A stretch of DNA of 7,602 nucleotides from Alphaproteobacteria bacterium (GCA_028869725.1 JAGWRJ010000812.1:1-7602), one strand, 5' to 3'; numbered from the stretch's first letter, positions 1 to 5,934 are shown. Made by a program: numbers and translations. The notes: a model not told the origin generated them from the sequence alone.

Positions 1-1017
1 GATATGAGCCGGCGCGTCTATGACGTGCTCACGGAGCGGGTGCCCGCCGTGGAGCCATACTCGATCGATGAGATGTTTCTGGATCTTACGGGTATCTCTG
101 ACCTTGATCGCTTTTGCCGTGAGCTTCGGCGCGATGTGCGCCAGCTTGCCAAGATCCCGACTTGCATCGGCATCGGGCCGACCAAGACCCTCGCCAAGCT
201 GGCCAACCGCATCGCCAAGAACACCCCTGCCCTTGGCGGGGTGTGTGATTTGCGGTGTCCGGCCGAAAGGGCGGGATATTTTGCGGTGTTGCCCGTCGCT
301 GATGTCTGGGGGATCGGTGGCCGCGCCGCCGCGAAGCTGGGGGCGGCGGGGATCGAGACGATCGCGGATTTCGTCAGCCATGATCCCCAGGCGGTGCGCG
401 ACCTGCTGACCGTGACCGGTGCGCGGGTTCATGCCGAGTTGCGCGGGGTTTCCTGTCTCCCTTTGTCCCTCATGGCGCCGACACGCCAAGGCATAGCGGT
501 CACGCGGACTTTCGGGAGCCTCATCGAGACCTGGCAGGCTCTCCGTGAGGCCGTGACGAGTTACACGGCTCGCGCGGCCGAGAAGCTGCGCGGTGAGGGG
601 CTTGAGGCCGGTCAGATTGCCGTTTTCGCGCATACCAATCCGCATAACGGTGATCCTTGGCATTCTGCGCAGCGTGCCGCCGAGATTGAACCCTCCGCTG
701 ACACGGGCGCCCTGATCGACGAGGCCGTGCGCTTGTTGCGTGCGGTCTGGCGGCCTAGTTTCCGCTACTTCAAGGCTGGCGTAATGCTGAATGACCTGAC
801 TCCGGCCGGGCAGCAACCGGGCCTATTCAAAAGCCGCGACAAGATGAAATCCGCTGCTGCGATGGCGGCTATGGATGCTATCAATGCTAGGTTCGGGCGA
901 GAAACACTGCAGATTGCCTTGACTGGCGCGGCGAGGCCATGGCTAGCGCGGCAACAGCAGCTTTCGCCCCGCTACACGACACGGGCCGATGAAATCCTTA
1001 TCGGCCGCGCGTTCTAG
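1..1017 (+). CDS. umuC: Y-family translesion DNA polymerase, UmuC-type (5' end outside window)
   Basis: This is the catalytic subunit of a DNA polymerase V-type enzyme, which copies past DNA lesions in the SOS response. The reading frame is open from base 1. The visible part starts at the point matching roughly residue 82 of E. coli UmuC (DMS-RV), so the first ATG at position 4 is internal and about 80 codons, including the first catalytic Asp, are upstream of the window. The second catalytic acidic pair is present in YSIDE (bases 58-72). The helix-hairpin-helix region follows (DVWGIGG, bases 301-321), then the little-finger domain. A beta-clamp binding motif QPGLF (bases 814-828) and the family's C-terminal LSPRYTTR motif are both intact. 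The gene ends normally at TAG, 15 bp from a convergent gene. A umuD partner would be expected upstream but cannot be seen. Umu pairs are often carried on plasmids and islands. Confidence in the family is high. Confidence 0.95.
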   Translation, partial: DMSRRVYDVLTERVPAVEPYSIDEMFLDLTGISDLDRFCRELRRDVRQLAKIPTCIGIGPTKTLAKLANRIAKNTPALGGVCDLRCPAERAGYFAVLPVADVWGIGGRAAAKLGAAGIETIADFVSHDPQAVRDLLTVTGARVHAELRGVSCLPLSLMAPTRQGIAVTRTFGSLIETWQALREAVTSYTARAAEKLRGEGLEAGQIAVFAHTNPHNGDPWHSAQRAAEIEPSADTGALIDEAVRLLRAVWRPSFRYFKAGVMLNDLTPAGQQPGLFKSRDKMKSAAAMAAMDAINARFGRETLQIALTGAARPWLARQQQLSPRYTTRADEILIGRAF

Positions 1018-1032
1018 GTCGAGGTTCGGGCG

Positions 1033-2430
1033 CTACTGAATCGATTTCAAAAGTGACTTGTTCTTGTCCACGTACGCCGTGCAGGCCGCTTTTGTCCGGA
1101 AGTAGGTGTACACTGTCTCCATGCCGTTCGACCCTGGTTTGGCAACTTTGACACCTATTGGAACCCCATTACGCCTCTCGAAAATATTGACGTTATCCGC
1201 GAGATTATTGACCATCATGTCATAGCGAACCAGGGCGGCGGGGTCTCGCGGTTCTGCCGGAATGCAGGACTCATCATTGGTCAGCTCAAACCATCTTGGT
1301 AGCGGGTTGCGGGTTGCGATGCGCGACCTGGCCGGCAGGAACCTTGCTCCCATGACAGATCCAGTACCGCCTTCCGTGATGACTCTAGACGAGATCACAT
1401 TGTATGTGATGGGTACTATTTCAAACGGCCCGTCTGTTTGATCTTCCGTCTGGCCTGCTTTTAGGGTGTTCTGTCTATATTCTAGGAAATCGAAATAAAA
1501 TGTGCCGGCATGTTCCTTGTAGTAGACTTCGTTGAAGATCGCTCCGTGGATACCAAAGAGTCGGGAGTAGGTGATATGCTTCTTTCCGATTTCCATGATC
1601 TGCAGTTTCGGTCCATCGGCTTCGTCAGGAAGATCCTCGATAATGAGGATCGTTTTGCCCTGTCTATGAAAGGCAATCGGAACCACGCCGTCGGGAGCGT
1701 ACAGAAGCGTGTTCCAGGGGAGGTGTTGTCTTACTCTATTCAGAAATATGCGACCAAAATCACTGAGCTTCACGCCAATTCGAAGGGAAAGCTGCCCATC
1801 TGTGAACATGGTCTTGAGTGGCAGGTGTGGGGTAATGAGCGGTAAATATCCCGGCGGTGGTACCGGCGTCTTGGCCGACACTCGGACACATCTTCCGTTC
1901 TCGTACCGATAGGTGGTCACCTCTAGCCGTCCTGAAGTCACGGAAGAGGTCGCTTCGGCTATCAGTGCGCCATCTTTTATCTTCACGGAGACACCTGCGG
2001 AACAGGAATGCCCGTACATCGGCGACAAGATTGGTCTCCGCCCTTTGTGCAACGAGATAAATTCGATCCCCCCCCCCAAACATTCATTACCTGTACTTCC
2101 AACATCAACCGGAATGACAAGCGCGTGGCCGACCCAATACGCACTTGCCGTTCGGGTATTCCCCGTTCCAAGCTTATTGTGAAAAAAGAAGCTTTCGTTC
2201 TTGCCAATCGTCATGGTGGATGATGATCCCGGCGCCCTGAACATCAGGGACCAATTATTCTGGCCAACGACGATATGCAGCGTCCCGAGTGGTGTTACGG
2301 CCCTTCCGTGATTTTCGCTGATTCGTACAGGTCGAACGGCTGGCCCCGTCGTGCCGGCCAGACTCCTTCCCGGCAGGATAGACAGCGAAAGCAGGCCGAA
2401 GAGTAACAGTCGCAATATCAACATTTCCAT
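1033..2430 (-). CDS. Exported protein of unknown function (465 aa)
   Basis: I do not recognise this protein. The reading frame stays open to a TTG at 2526, but I chose the ATG at 2430 because the protein then begins with a convincing signal peptide: a short start, Arg7, a run of Leu/Ile/Phe/Ser, and a likely signal peptidase I site after Ala25 (RSLA-G). ATG 2424 is also possible, and no strong Shine-Dalgarno is seen for either. The mature part is beta-rich in appearance, has five cysteines and no further membrane segment, so it is probably periplasmic or secreted. The C-terminal ~60 residues (FERRNGVPIGVKV onward) look like a separate small domain. The gene is convergent to umuC and stands alone. 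Its sequence is clearly more AT-rich than the neighbours, and it contains a run of ten G on the coding strand (2068-2077, codons 118-121), both hinting at foreign origin. Confidence is high that it is a gene; no function is proposed. Confidence 0.8.
   Translation of the reverse strand: MEMLILRLLLFGLLSLSILPGRSLAGTTGPAVRPVRISENHGRAVTPLGTLHIVVGQNNWSLMFRAPGSSSTMTIGKNESFFFHNKLGTGNTRTASAYWVGHALVIPVDVGSTGNECLGGGIEFISLHKGRRPILSPMYGHSCSAGVSVKIKDGALIAEATSSVTSGRLEVTTYRYENGRCVRVSAKTPVPPPGYLPLITPHLPLKTMFTDGQLSLRIGVKLSDFGRIFLNRVRQHLPWNTLLYAPDGVVPIAFHRQGKTILIIEDLPDEADGPKLQIMEIGKKHITYSRLFGIHGAIFNEVYYKEHAGTFYFDFLEYRQNTLKAGQTEDQTDGPFEIVPITYNVISSRVITEGGTGSVMGARFLPARSRIATRNPLPRWFELTNDESCIPAEPRDPAALVRYDMMVNNLADNVNIFERRNGVPIGVKVAKPGSNGMETVYTYFRTKAACTAYVDKNKSLLKSIQ
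2068..2077 (-). repeat. G10 homopolymer inside the exported-protein gene
   Basis: Ten consecutive C on the plus strand encode the end of Leu118 and Gly119-Gly121 of the exported protein. In this sequence the tract leaves the frame intact. Tracts of this length are prone to slippage in replication and to miscounting in sequencing. Confidence 0.9.
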
Positions 2431-2772
2431 TGTTATAAGGGCCCGATTCAGCGATGTTGGCAAGATATATGAGTTGGAGCTGTCGACCTTGCCGATCGTT
2501 TGCAGGGTTGATCGGCGTGGAGTCAAACGTCGATCTGCATCATAAGCTATTAAAATACCGAGGGTTTATGGGGTCCATACAGGGCGCCGAACCACAGCAG
2601 TTCGCGTAGTGATGATGATACAATCAGTTTTCCGATCGTTCATTGGTTTTGCTTGCCACTTCGAGTAATAGCCTGAAAATTTTGAGCGATCACTTCTTTC
2701 ATGGATTGCTCTTTGCCGGCTCTATCTGTCCATTTCCGAGTTTGCGTTTTCTTTCAACATAGACATTTGCGC
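2431..2772. other. AT-rich gap with no supported gene
   Basis: This 342-bp stretch lies between the start of the exported-protein gene and the umuC remnant. It is AT-richer than the right half of the window. It must hold the promoter of the minus-strand gene, but I find no convincing -35/-10 pair, only AT-rich patches such as TATATC near 2465 (minus strand). I see no tRNA, integrase fragment or clear terminator. Confidence 0.6.
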
Positions 2773-2967
2773 CTTTTCGCCAGCTTCGACCACGACCAAT
2801 CGGCTGCCGCGATGAAAGCTATGGATGCAATCAACGCCCGGTTCGGGCGCGGAACCCTGCGGATCGCTTCGACGGCCACAACGCCAGCATGGGGCACACG
2901 CCGGCAAAACCTCTCACCCCGATACACGACGCAAGCCGGGGAAATCCTGGTCGCGAATTCGTTTTAA
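2773..2967 (+). pseudogene. umuC 3'-end remnant
   Basis: Only the last 64 codons of a UmuC-type polymerase survive, from the end of the clamp-binding motif (RLF) to a normal TAA stop. The fragment aligns without gaps to the C-terminus of the umuC at the left edge. Over the last 55 residues 36 are identical, including AMDAINARFGR, LSPRYTT and the final Phe. At DNA level the copies are clearly diverged, the longest shared runs being about 10-11 bases, so this is not a recent duplication but the tail of a second umuC lineage. The catalytic palm, fingers and thumb are all missing, so it cannot encode a polymerase. The open frame extends upstream to an ATG at 2701, but residues before about 24 do not resemble UmuC. 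It lies in the same orientation as the first umuC, with the exported-protein gene between them. Confidence 0.85.
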
Positions 2968-3094
2968 CTAGGGCTTCGTTTATGCCCGGCTTGGGAGGGA
3001 TCCAGACCGTCCGCTTCCCAGCACGTCGCTCGGAAACCGAACATTACGCTTAATCGGCCCTAGCTGAAGGTGGCCTGTCGGCTCTTCCTTTCCC

Positions 3095-3793
3095 TCATCG
3101 GGTGCCCAAGGCGGCGGGGTCGATGGCTTGGGTCAGCGAGTGCGTCAGTGTGATGCCATGCGTGCGGGTTGCGCGAACGTTGAACCGGCGCCAAGTCATG
3201 TAATGCAGTGCTGAGACGGTGATGTTGGCGGCGGCTGCGAACGCCGTCGAGACGTCGCGCATCAGCGGCCATTCGAAATCCGATTTCGGCGCGCGGTCGA
3301 GATGAGCAACTCCCTGGTCGCGTAAGTCGTCGAGCCGTTGGATGCAGGCGCGCAATGGGTCCCGGTTGATGCGACGCTGCATGCGTATCAGGCGCCCCCG
3401 CTGGTGCTCGGTATCGAGCGGAGGATGGCAGCGGCGGTGCGCTGCGACAAAGAAGGATGTGTATCCGGGACGGCATACGGTGTTGAGGAGTTGCCGCAAG
3501 TTGACGGCCTTTGGGTCGCTCTTGAACAGCATGGCGAGGCTGAGGACAAGCGAGTCGCTGATGCAGGTTCGAAGCACCCCGATCGCCGGCGCAACATCGG
3601 TACCATTGACCTTCCGCAGAAACGCTTCATCGCGGCCGAACGCACGGAACATTTCGTGTTCATAGGCCGCCGACGTAACGACAACGCAGGCAGCGTGCAG
3701 GCTGGGCAGCAGCGCCACCAGCTCTGCTGGCATCCCTTCGGGATAAGCGTCTGGCCCAAAAGGCGGCCATTGTGGCATGGAAATCAGGGTCAC
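3095..3793 (-). CDS. HEPN-like (AbiU2-type) hypothetical protein
   Basis: A 232-residue, probably all-helical cytoplasmic protein. The frame is open further upstream (to 3967), but GTG 3793 is preceded by GAAAGG nine bases away, so I prefer it; ATG 3778 is the next choice. In GTG numbering the N-terminal half has the pattern of AbiU2-type HEPN proteins: a helix with YEHEMFRAFG, then a helix containing SDSLVLSLAMLF followed by LRQLL. The later segment LRDQGVAHLD gives R158-x5-H164 (bases 3302-3322), fitting the R-x4-6-H signature of HEPN ribonucleases. HEPN proteins commonly act as RNases in toxin-antitoxin, abortive infection and other defence systems. The resemblance here is from motif spacing only, so the fold is an inference. 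The gene is a single unit next to the repressor/peptidase pair and points the same way. A run of nine G lies just upstream of the start. The plus-strand open frame over the same DNA shows no family resemblance. Confidence 0.7.
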   Translation of the reverse strand: MTLISMPQWPPFGPDAYPEGMPAELVALLPSLHAACVVVTSAAYEHEMFRAFGRDEAFLRKVNGTDVAPAIGVLRTCISDSLVLSLAMLFKSDPKAVNLRQLLNTVCRPGYTSFFVAAHRRCHPPLDTEHQRGRLIRMQRRINRDPLRACIQRLDDLRDQGVAHLDRAPKSDFEWPLMRDVSTAFAAAANITVSALHYMTWRRFNVRATRTHGITLTHSLTQAIDPAALGTR

Positions 3794-3802
3794 GACGGTA
3801 CA

Positions 3803-3808
3803 CCTTTC
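3803..3808 (-). promoter_or_regulatory. Ribosome binding site choosing GTG 3793
   Basis: GAAAGG on the minus strand lies nine bases before GTG 3793. No comparable site precedes ATG 3778 or the far upstream alternative start at 3967. Confidence 0.5.
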
Positions 3809-3825
3809 AAGGGCCAGTCCGCTTT

Positions 3826-3834
3826 GGGGGGGGG
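3826..3834 (-). repeat. G9/C9 homopolymer in the leader of the HEPN-like gene
   Basis: Nine G on the plus strand (nine C on the transcribed message) lie about 32 bases upstream of the preferred GTG start. If the longer reading frame were used it would be coding, so a length change would alter which starts are in frame. Confidence 0.85.
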
Positions 3835-3880
3835 CAGCAGACCGACCGGTTCGAGGTAAATCACGTGTCAAAGCTGACGT

Positions 3881-3907
3881 AAAAAAAAGCGATCGCCGTC
3901 GGCGCGC
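3881..3907 (-). terminator. Possible rho-independent terminator for the XRE/ImmA unit
   Basis: Reading the minus strand, a GC-rich stretch with short complementary arms (GCC GAC GGC core, plus wider GGCGCGC/GCGCGCC arms ending at 3938) is followed by eight T (3888-3881). It lies about 130 bases past the metallopeptidase stop and ahead of the HEPN-like gene. The stem is short and separated from the T run by a few bases, so the call is tentative. Confidence 0.3.
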
Positions 3908-4040
3908 ATAAAGCCCGGCCCGCGTTTGTGGGCGCGCCATGATAGTCCCGGACCGTACTGCAGGCACCTGGCGACAAACGCCCGTAAGGCCTTTGGGCTT
4001 GGGAGCTTACAAAAGCTGTAGGGCGCCTACTGTCATTGAT

Positions 4041-4610
4041 TTACCCCGCCCTGCGGCGGAGCTGAAGGCTGACGCCGGTGCGGTCCAGACGCATGCGAAG
4101 CATTTCCTCGCTAACCCCGTACTCACTCGCATGTCTGGCGTGGTCGATCCCCTCGTAACCGATTCGCAGCAGGGCAACGCGAGGCAACAGCAATGTGCCG
4201 GCAAGCCAGTCGGCCTCATCCTCCTGCTGACGGTCGTAAGAACTGATGAATATCCCCCCCTCCGACCGCAGGGCCTGGGCGGGTTTGTGATTGAGGATGA
4301 CGTGCGAGCATTCGTGCGCGAGGGAACTGGACTGCCGCCCGGGGGAGTGCGTCGTATTCATAACCACCACGTTCATTCCGCGATGAGTCACCATCAAGGC
4401 CGACCAGCCGTCGGGATCGCGCCTGGTTAGCTGTGTCAGGGCCACCCGTGACAGTCCCGGAACCTTCTCGACATCGAGAACACGAACGGTGAGGTGTGCC
4501 GCCAGCTTTGCCGCCGGCAACGGCCCGGTCGGCTCCAGACCGAGGATTGCCCGATACTGAAGTGCGGTCGATTCGCACCAGCTCTTAAAGCCGCGGCGGA
4601 AGGTGGTCAC
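4041..4610 (-). CDS. ImmA/IrrE-family zinc metallopeptidase
   Basis: A 189-residue cytoplasmic peptidase starting at GTG 4610. The zincin motif HECSH is at residues 99-103, preceded by SSLA. The downstream helix QEDEADWLAGTLLLP (128-143) supplies the acidic third zinc ligand, most likely Glu132, and has the family's ending before LLLP. In this family (ICEBs1 ImmA, Deinococcus IrrE, CBASS-associated CapP) the enzyme cleaves a partner XRE-type repressor and thereby switches on the repressed genes, often after DNA damage. The partner here is the gene immediately upstream, whose stop overlaps this start by four bases (GTGA, 4607-4610), so translation is probably coupled and no separate ribosome site is evident. 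A run of seven C/G (4254-4260) lies inside the gene. Its likely target, the XRE protein, is inferred from context. The family call is firm. Confidence 0.9.
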   Translation of the reverse strand: MTTFRRGFKSWCESTALQYRAILGLEPTGPLPAAKLAAHLTVRVLDVEKVPGLSRVALTQLTRRDPDGWSALMVTHRGMNVVVMNTTHSPGRQSSSLAHECSHVILNHKPAQALRSEGGIFISSYDRQQEDEADWLAGTLLLPRVALLRIGYEGIDHARHASEYGVSEEMLRMRLDRTGVSLQLRRRAG

Positions 4611-4939
4611 GCAGGTTCTACGCTCCCCGCCTCGTCATCAAGCATTTCCTGAACTGCCAGAATCAGGCTTCCGAGCGCGTCGGCCGTCTCCTTTTTGGTC
4701 GTGCTTTTCTTCCTGAAGTGGACCGAGGCCACCGGACCCACAGCCGGTGTCGCCAGAAAGCGGCTAGGATCCTCGCCGAGCCATTGGCAAAGCTTTTCAA
4801 AGGTTTCCAGGTCGGGGACGTTTCCATTTTCTATGCGGGAGAGGGTCGCCGGGCTTACGCCTGCGTCCCGCGCCGCAGCGCGTACGCCGACGGCGCCGCG
4901 CTTCACAGCTATTCGCCCGGCGAGCGCAGCAATATCCAT
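4607..4939 (-). CDS. XRE-family transcriptional repressor
   Basis: A 110-residue DNA-binding protein. The helix-turn-helix spans about residues 18-39, with the typical recognition helix SPATLSRIENG (29-39) followed by PDLETFEKLCQWLG, as in XRE/Cro/C1 domains. The C-terminal tail (VHFRKKSTTKKETADAL and following helix) is of the type seen in XRE proteins paired with ImmA/IrrE peptidases, where it could carry dimerisation or cleavage sites. The ATG at 4939 is supported by AGAGGT five bases upstream. The gene is transcribed away from the ubiquitin-like operon, and its own 5' end lies in the shared 123-bp regulatory region, so it probably represses both itself and that operon. Repressor action and autoregulation are inferred from the family and layout; the DNA-binding fold is directly evident. 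Confidence 0.9.
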   Translation of the reverse strand: MDIAALAGRIAVKRGAVGVRAAARDAGVSPATLSRIENGNVPDLETFEKLCQWLGEDPSRFLATPAVGPVASVHFRKKSTTKKETADALGSLILAVQEMLDDEAGSVEPA

Positions 4940-4944
4940 GATCG

Positions 4945-4950
4945 ACCTCT
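4945..4950 (-). promoter_or_regulatory. Ribosome binding site of the XRE gene
   Basis: AGAGGT on the minus strand sits five bases before ATG 4939 and supports this start. A TATAAG box on the same strand (4960-4965) is a possible -10 element for the repressor promoter, but no good -35 accompanies it. Confidence 0.6.
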
Positions 4951-4974
4951 GGGTTGCGTCTTATACATGACTAA

Positions 4975-4985
4975 CTGTTTGACAG
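4975..4985. promoter_or_regulatory. Candidate operator 1 (overlaps -35)
   Basis: CTGTTTGACAG is an inverted repeat with arms CTGT/ACAG around three bases. It covers the -35 box of the operon promoter. The flanking CTAAC resembles the context of the second palindrome, suggesting two sites for the same regulator, presumably the XRE protein. Confidence 0.4.
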
Positions 4986-5006
4986 GAGAGACAGCGTCCA
5001 TCTAAC
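4979..5006 (+). promoter_or_regulatory. Candidate sigma70-type promoter of the ubiquitin-like operon
   Basis: A perfect -35 box TTGACA (4979-4984) is followed after 16 bases by TCTAAC (5001-5006), a four-of-six match to TATAAT. Transcription would start near 5013, leaving a leader of about 50 bases before ATG 5063. It is the only good promoter-like pair in the divergent region. Confidence 0.5.
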
Positions 5007-5007
5007 C

Positions 5008-5018
5008 TGTCTTAGACA
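5008..5018. promoter_or_regulatory. Candidate operator 2 (start region)
   Basis: TGTCTTAGACA is a perfect palindrome with arms TGTCT/AGACA and one central base. It lies where transcription from the predicted promoter should start, so a bound protein would block the polymerase. It is preceded by CTAAC like the first site, although its inner spacing is two bases longer. Confidence 0.4.
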
Positions 5019-5050
5019 TGAAACGCATGGCCTCCGGGCCGTCAAGATTC

Positions 5051-5056
5051 GAGAGG
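5051..5056 (+). promoter_or_regulatory. Ribosome binding site choosing ATG 5063
   Basis: GAGAGG is six bases before ATG 5063. The earlier in-frame ATGs (5018 and 5027) have no such site, and the first would lie almost on the predicted transcription start. Confidence 0.7.
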
Positions 5057-5062
5057 CCTGTG

Positions 5063-5608
5063 ATGAACGAAATCAGCAAATTAACCGTTGTGACCGACGA
5101 CGCGGTCGCCCCGGATGGCGAAATTCTCGAGATCGTCGAGATCCTCGTTGAATTCCACGAGGGCCGGCACCCGCGCCATGGAAAGGTCTACCGGGTGCTC
5201 ATCGATCAGCATGTCATCGACTTTGACCACGACAAGGTCCGGGTCCGCGAGATGCTGCTGCGCGCGGGAAGGGACCCCGCGGCAGGGTGGGTACTGTACG
5301 AGATCCTGCACGGCCGGGAGATCAGGCTCGATCCTGAACATATCGTACATCTGCGCCGGCACGGGCTGGAGCGCTTTGTGACCCGGCAGGACCTGGTGAC
5401 GATCGACGTCAACCAGATCCCGAAGCAGGTTCGGCCCGGCTGCTGGGTGGTGGCTGCCCTGAAGGCGGCCGTGGATGTGCCGCCGGCGAAGGTGCTGGCG
5501 GAGATCAAGCCCGACGGAACGTTCGACAACCTCAACAATGACGCCCGCATCGAAATCCGGGGCGGGGAGAAGTTCATCAGCCACGCCCGGCGGGGAGGCT
5601 CATCGTGA
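5063..5608 (+). CDS. Double ubiquitin-like (multiubiquitin-type) modifier protein
   Basis: A 181-residue protein with two tandem ubiquitin-like beta-grasp domains of the multiubiquitin type, roughly residues 41-107 (from KVYRVLIDQ to ERFVT) and 110-176 (from DLVTIDVNQ to EKFISHA). Both repeat the same pattern: a strand pair with an ID element, a helix (VREMLLRAG; VVAALKAAV), a segment with Leu-x-EI, and a final strand ending FVT or FIS. An acidic 40-residue N-terminal extension precedes them. The C-terminus is R176-R-G-G-S-S181, a di-glycine with a two-residue tail, reminiscent of an unprocessed ubiquitin precursor. The protein is probably the modifier that the E1 adenylates at its C-terminus, after trimming by the JAB peptidase. 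It is the first gene of the operon. The Gly codons also form the ribosome site of the next gene, so their conservation could have a second cause. Start ATG 5063 was chosen for its ribosome site. The domain call is fairly firm; use as a covalent modifier is inferred. Confidence 0.85.
   Translation: MNEISKLTVVTDDAVAPDGEILEIVEILVEFHEGRHPRHGKVYRVLIDQHVIDFDHDKVRVREMLLRAGRDPAAGWVLYEILHGREIRLDPEHIVHLRRHGLERFVTRQDLVTIDVNQIPKQVRPGCWVVAALKAAVDVPPAKVLAEIKPDGTFDNLNNDARIEIRGGEKFISHARRGGSS
5592..5598 (+). promoter_or_regulatory. Ribosome binding site of the E2-like gene, overlapping the Gly-Gly codons
   Basis: GGGGAGG lies six bases before GTG 5605, which itself overlaps the upstream stop as GTGA. The same bases encode the end of Arg177, Gly178 and the start of Gly179 of the ubiquitin-like protein. 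Confidence 0.75.
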
Positions 5609-5934
5609 GTGCGGCTGATCCGGACATCGCGGGACTCGCGGCGCTGGCGCCGGCGGCCACTCGTCATACCGAGGCAGGAATTACGTATTTTCACCTGCCC
5701 GGCATCTGCTTCCCGTCCTGCGGCCAGATGCTCAAGCGCGAAGCTCTGCTCTGTGTCACGCCCCATGGGGGATATCCGACCCGCCTGATGCTATCGGCGC
5801 GTGCTCCGAAAGGCGGAAACTGGTTCGTGCATCACGCCCTGGCCAGGAATTGGGAATGGCTGTCGGTCAGCGGAATCATGGCGGACCGTCCGGCCGTGGA
5901 GGTTCTGGCGGAGCATCTGGAGATGTATCGATGA
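5605..5934 (+). CDS. E2-like ubiquitin-conjugation protein (prokaryotic E2 family E type)
   Basis: A 109-residue protein in the place where a ubiquitin-conjugating (E2-like) component is expected. It fits the small prokaryotic E2 family E pattern: YFHLPG (28-33), a strand LLCVTPHGGYP (48-58) whose YP matches the conserved Tyr-Pro of E2 folds, then NWFVHHALARNWEW (72-85) and a C-terminal helix VEVLAEHLEMYR. An E2 takes the activated modifier from the E1 as a thioester and transfers it to a target. Unusually, all three cysteines (35, 39, 50) lie before the YP motif; none lies in the usual position after it, which instead carries conserved-looking His76, His77 and Trp residues. The protein may therefore use a relocated cysteine or act without one. 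GTG start with a strong ribosome site; overlaps both neighbours by four bases. The family call rests on short motifs plus operon context. Confidence 0.7.
   Translation: MSAADPDIAGLAALAPAATRHTEAGITYFHLPGICFPSCGQMLKREALLCVTPHGGYPTRLMLSARAPKGGNWFVHHALARNWEWLSVSGIMADRPAVEVLAEHLEMYR

Noticed and set aside
2701..2772. ATG-led upstream part of the umuC remnant as a real small gene
   Set aside because: Residues before the RLF point do not resemble UmuC or anything else, and there is no clear ribosome site.
3338..3859. Plus-strand open frame (173 aa) opposite the HEPN-like gene
   Set aside because: No recognisable pattern or ribosome site, while the minus strand gives a helical protein with HEPN-like motifs.
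3901..3938. GGCGCGC/GCGCGCC repeat as an attachment site or origin
   Set aside because: The arms are short, self-palindromic GC-rich sequence common by chance in such DNA; at most it is part of a terminator.
3939..4430. Plus-strand open frame opposite the metallopeptidase
   Set aside because: The minus strand has HECSH and the LLLP helix, so this frame is an antisense by-product.
5018..5062. Upstream ATGs (5018, 5027) as start of the ubiquitin-like protein
   Set aside because: No ribosome site, and 5018 falls in a palindrome at the predicted transcription start; GAGAGG before 5063 is far better.
5206..5766. Minus-strand open frame across the Ubl and E2-like genes
   Set aside because: Arg/Ser-rich low-information sequence spanning two supported genes on the other strand.
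5850..5930. Extended N-terminus of the JAB protein
   Set aside because: It would overlap the E2 gene by over 80 bases and encodes Gly/Ser-rich sequence; ATG 5931 has a ribosome site and an ATGA overlap.
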